Of a stretch of DNA of 6,447 nucleotides, positions 6,098-6,447 are shown in pieces. A program made the position numbers and the translations under genes. The stretch covers positions 1 to 6,447 of the forward strand of contig CAKQCC010000044.1 in NCBI GenBank assembly GCA_934216625.1, written 5' to 3'. The first letter of the stretch is position 1; each line of letters begins with the position of its first letter. Origin of the DNA: an uncultured Lactobacillaceae bacterium. Its GTDB lineage: Bacteria > Bacillota > Bacilli > Lactobacillales > Lactobacillaceae. The notes under the pieces are model-generated. The model did not search any database and had not been told where the DNA came from. It was given only the letters and a program-made list of their open reading frames with translations.

Positions 6098-6301
6098 ATG
6101 AAGAAATTAAAAATTTATCGTTTAATTTATGATTTAATTACGACGTTAATTGTAATTGCGGTTGCTTCGCTGTTAATCGCGAGCAATGTAGTTAATTTGA
6201 TTGCTGTTAACCGAATTTTTGAAATTTTAGGAATCATTTTGGGATTAATGATTACTGAAGTAATTTTAGGCGTTAAGTTACGGTTGCTTCAGGAAAATTG
6301 A
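6098..6301 (+). CDS. Small two-pass membrane protein, 67 residues
   Basis: I do not recognise a family. The start is ATG 6098 behind GGGAG. The product begins with a basic MKKLKIYR, then has two hydrophobic segments at about 9-28 (LIYDLITTLIVIAVASLLIA) and 40-59 (includes FEILGIILGLMITEVILG), joined by a short loop around NVVNLIAVNR, and ends KLRLLQEN. Acidic residues D12, E42 and E54 lie in or at the edges of the membrane segments, which is unusual for plain anchors. The basic N-terminus suggests both ends are cytoplasmic. It follows the Apf-like gene by 13 bp and precedes a terminator, so it is probably the last gene of that transcript. Candidate roles such as immunity, a regulator of wall hydrolysis or an unrelated housekeeping membrane protein cannot be separated on this evidence. 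Confidence 0.75.
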   Translation: MKKLKIYRLIYDLITTLIVIAVASLLIASNVVNLIAVNRIFEILGIILGLMITEVILGVKLRLLQEN

Positions 6302-6313
6302 AATTAAATTGAC

Positions 6314-6336
6314 AGGCCCTTAAAACGGGTCTTTTT
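6314..6336 (+). terminator. Factor-independent terminator
   Basis: AGGCCC (6314-6319) pairs with GGGTCT (6327-6332), with one G-U pair and a 7-base loop TTAAAAC, and runs into five T at 6332-6336. It lies 12 bases after the stop of the 67-residue gene and ends the Apf-like transcript. Only 21 bases separate it from the next start codon. Confidence 0.7.
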
Positions 6337-6343
6337 AGTTCGG

Positions 6344-6349
6344 AAAGGA
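6344..6349 (+). promoter_or_regulatory. Ribosome binding site of the last gene
   Basis: AAAGGA ends 8 bases before the TTG at 6358. The in-frame TTG at 6352 is too close to this site, so 6358 is preferred. Confidence 0.5.
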
Positions 6350-6357
6350 AATTGGTT

Positions 6358-6447
6358 TTGAAATCATTACAACCGGAAAAGGTAGTCCGCACTTCAACTC
6401 ACCGGATTAATTCGTTCATGGCGCTTCGTCACAATACAGTTAAGATC
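6358..6447 (+). CDS. Unrecognised protein, 3'-partial (first 30 codons)
   Basis: An open frame begins at TTG 6358 behind AAAGGA and runs to the window edge without a stop. The visible start reads MKSLQPEKVV, then RTSTHRINSF and MALRHNTVKI. It has no hydrophobic signal segment in the visible part, so a cytoplasmic start is likely, but 30 residues are not enough to name a family. It follows a terminator by 21 bases, leaving no room for an ordinary promoter in between; expression may depend on read-through or on a promoter overlapping the terminator. Confidence 0.5.
   Translation, partial: MKSLQPEKVVRTSTHRINSFMALRHNTVKI

Overview
The window looks like chromosomal DNA of a Gram-positive, Lactobacillaceae-type bacterium. 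The evidence is a long secreted protein with a degenerate KxYKxGKxW-like signal region and BspA-type (DUF285) leucine-rich repeats, two Arg/Lys-rich C-terminal domains resembling DUF5776, an Apf-like secreted lysozyme-fold protein, AGGAGG-type ribosome binding sites and frequent TTG starts. Genus cannot be assigned from the sequence alone. Every gene seen lies on the + strand; reverse-strand open frames are short shadows of the large surface-protein gene.

Layout. (1) 1-1314: the 3' part of a gene for a secreted surface protein. Its N-terminus lies outside the window. What remains is a short folded segment, a long Ser/Asn/Gln/His-rich linker and a very basic DUF5776-like end. (2) 1358-5335: a complete 1325-residue surface protein with signal region, N-terminal low-complexity part, two separate LRR blocks, a possible MucBP-like segment, a Ser-rich linker and the same kind of basic end. 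(3) 5338-5466: a 42-residue, single-membrane-segment protein with a TTG start whose Shine-Dalgarno lies inside the end of the previous gene. (4) 5467-5607: a regulatory intergenic region with inverted and direct copies of CGTTAA and a possible promoter. (5) 5608-6084: a small, secreted, His-rich, Apf-like putative cell-wall lytic protein. (6) 6098-6301: a 67-residue two-pass membrane protein. (7) 6314-6336: a factor-independent terminator. (8) 6358 onward: the first 30 codons of an unrecognised gene that leaves the window.

How they may work together. Genes 1 to 3 are tightly spaced with no visible terminator between them and probably share a transcript. Genes 5 and 6 probably form a second unit that starts in the 141-bp intergenic region and ends at the terminator. 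The theme is the cell surface: two large adhesin-like proteins that appear to be held to the wall by cationic C-terminal domains rather than by an LPXTG sortase signal, next to a cationic wall-acting enzyme. I found no mobile element, CRISPR array, tRNA or rRNA. Nothing here proves a new system. The least explained items are the two small membrane proteins, the CGTTAA array, and the unassigned region between the LRR blocks of the large protein.
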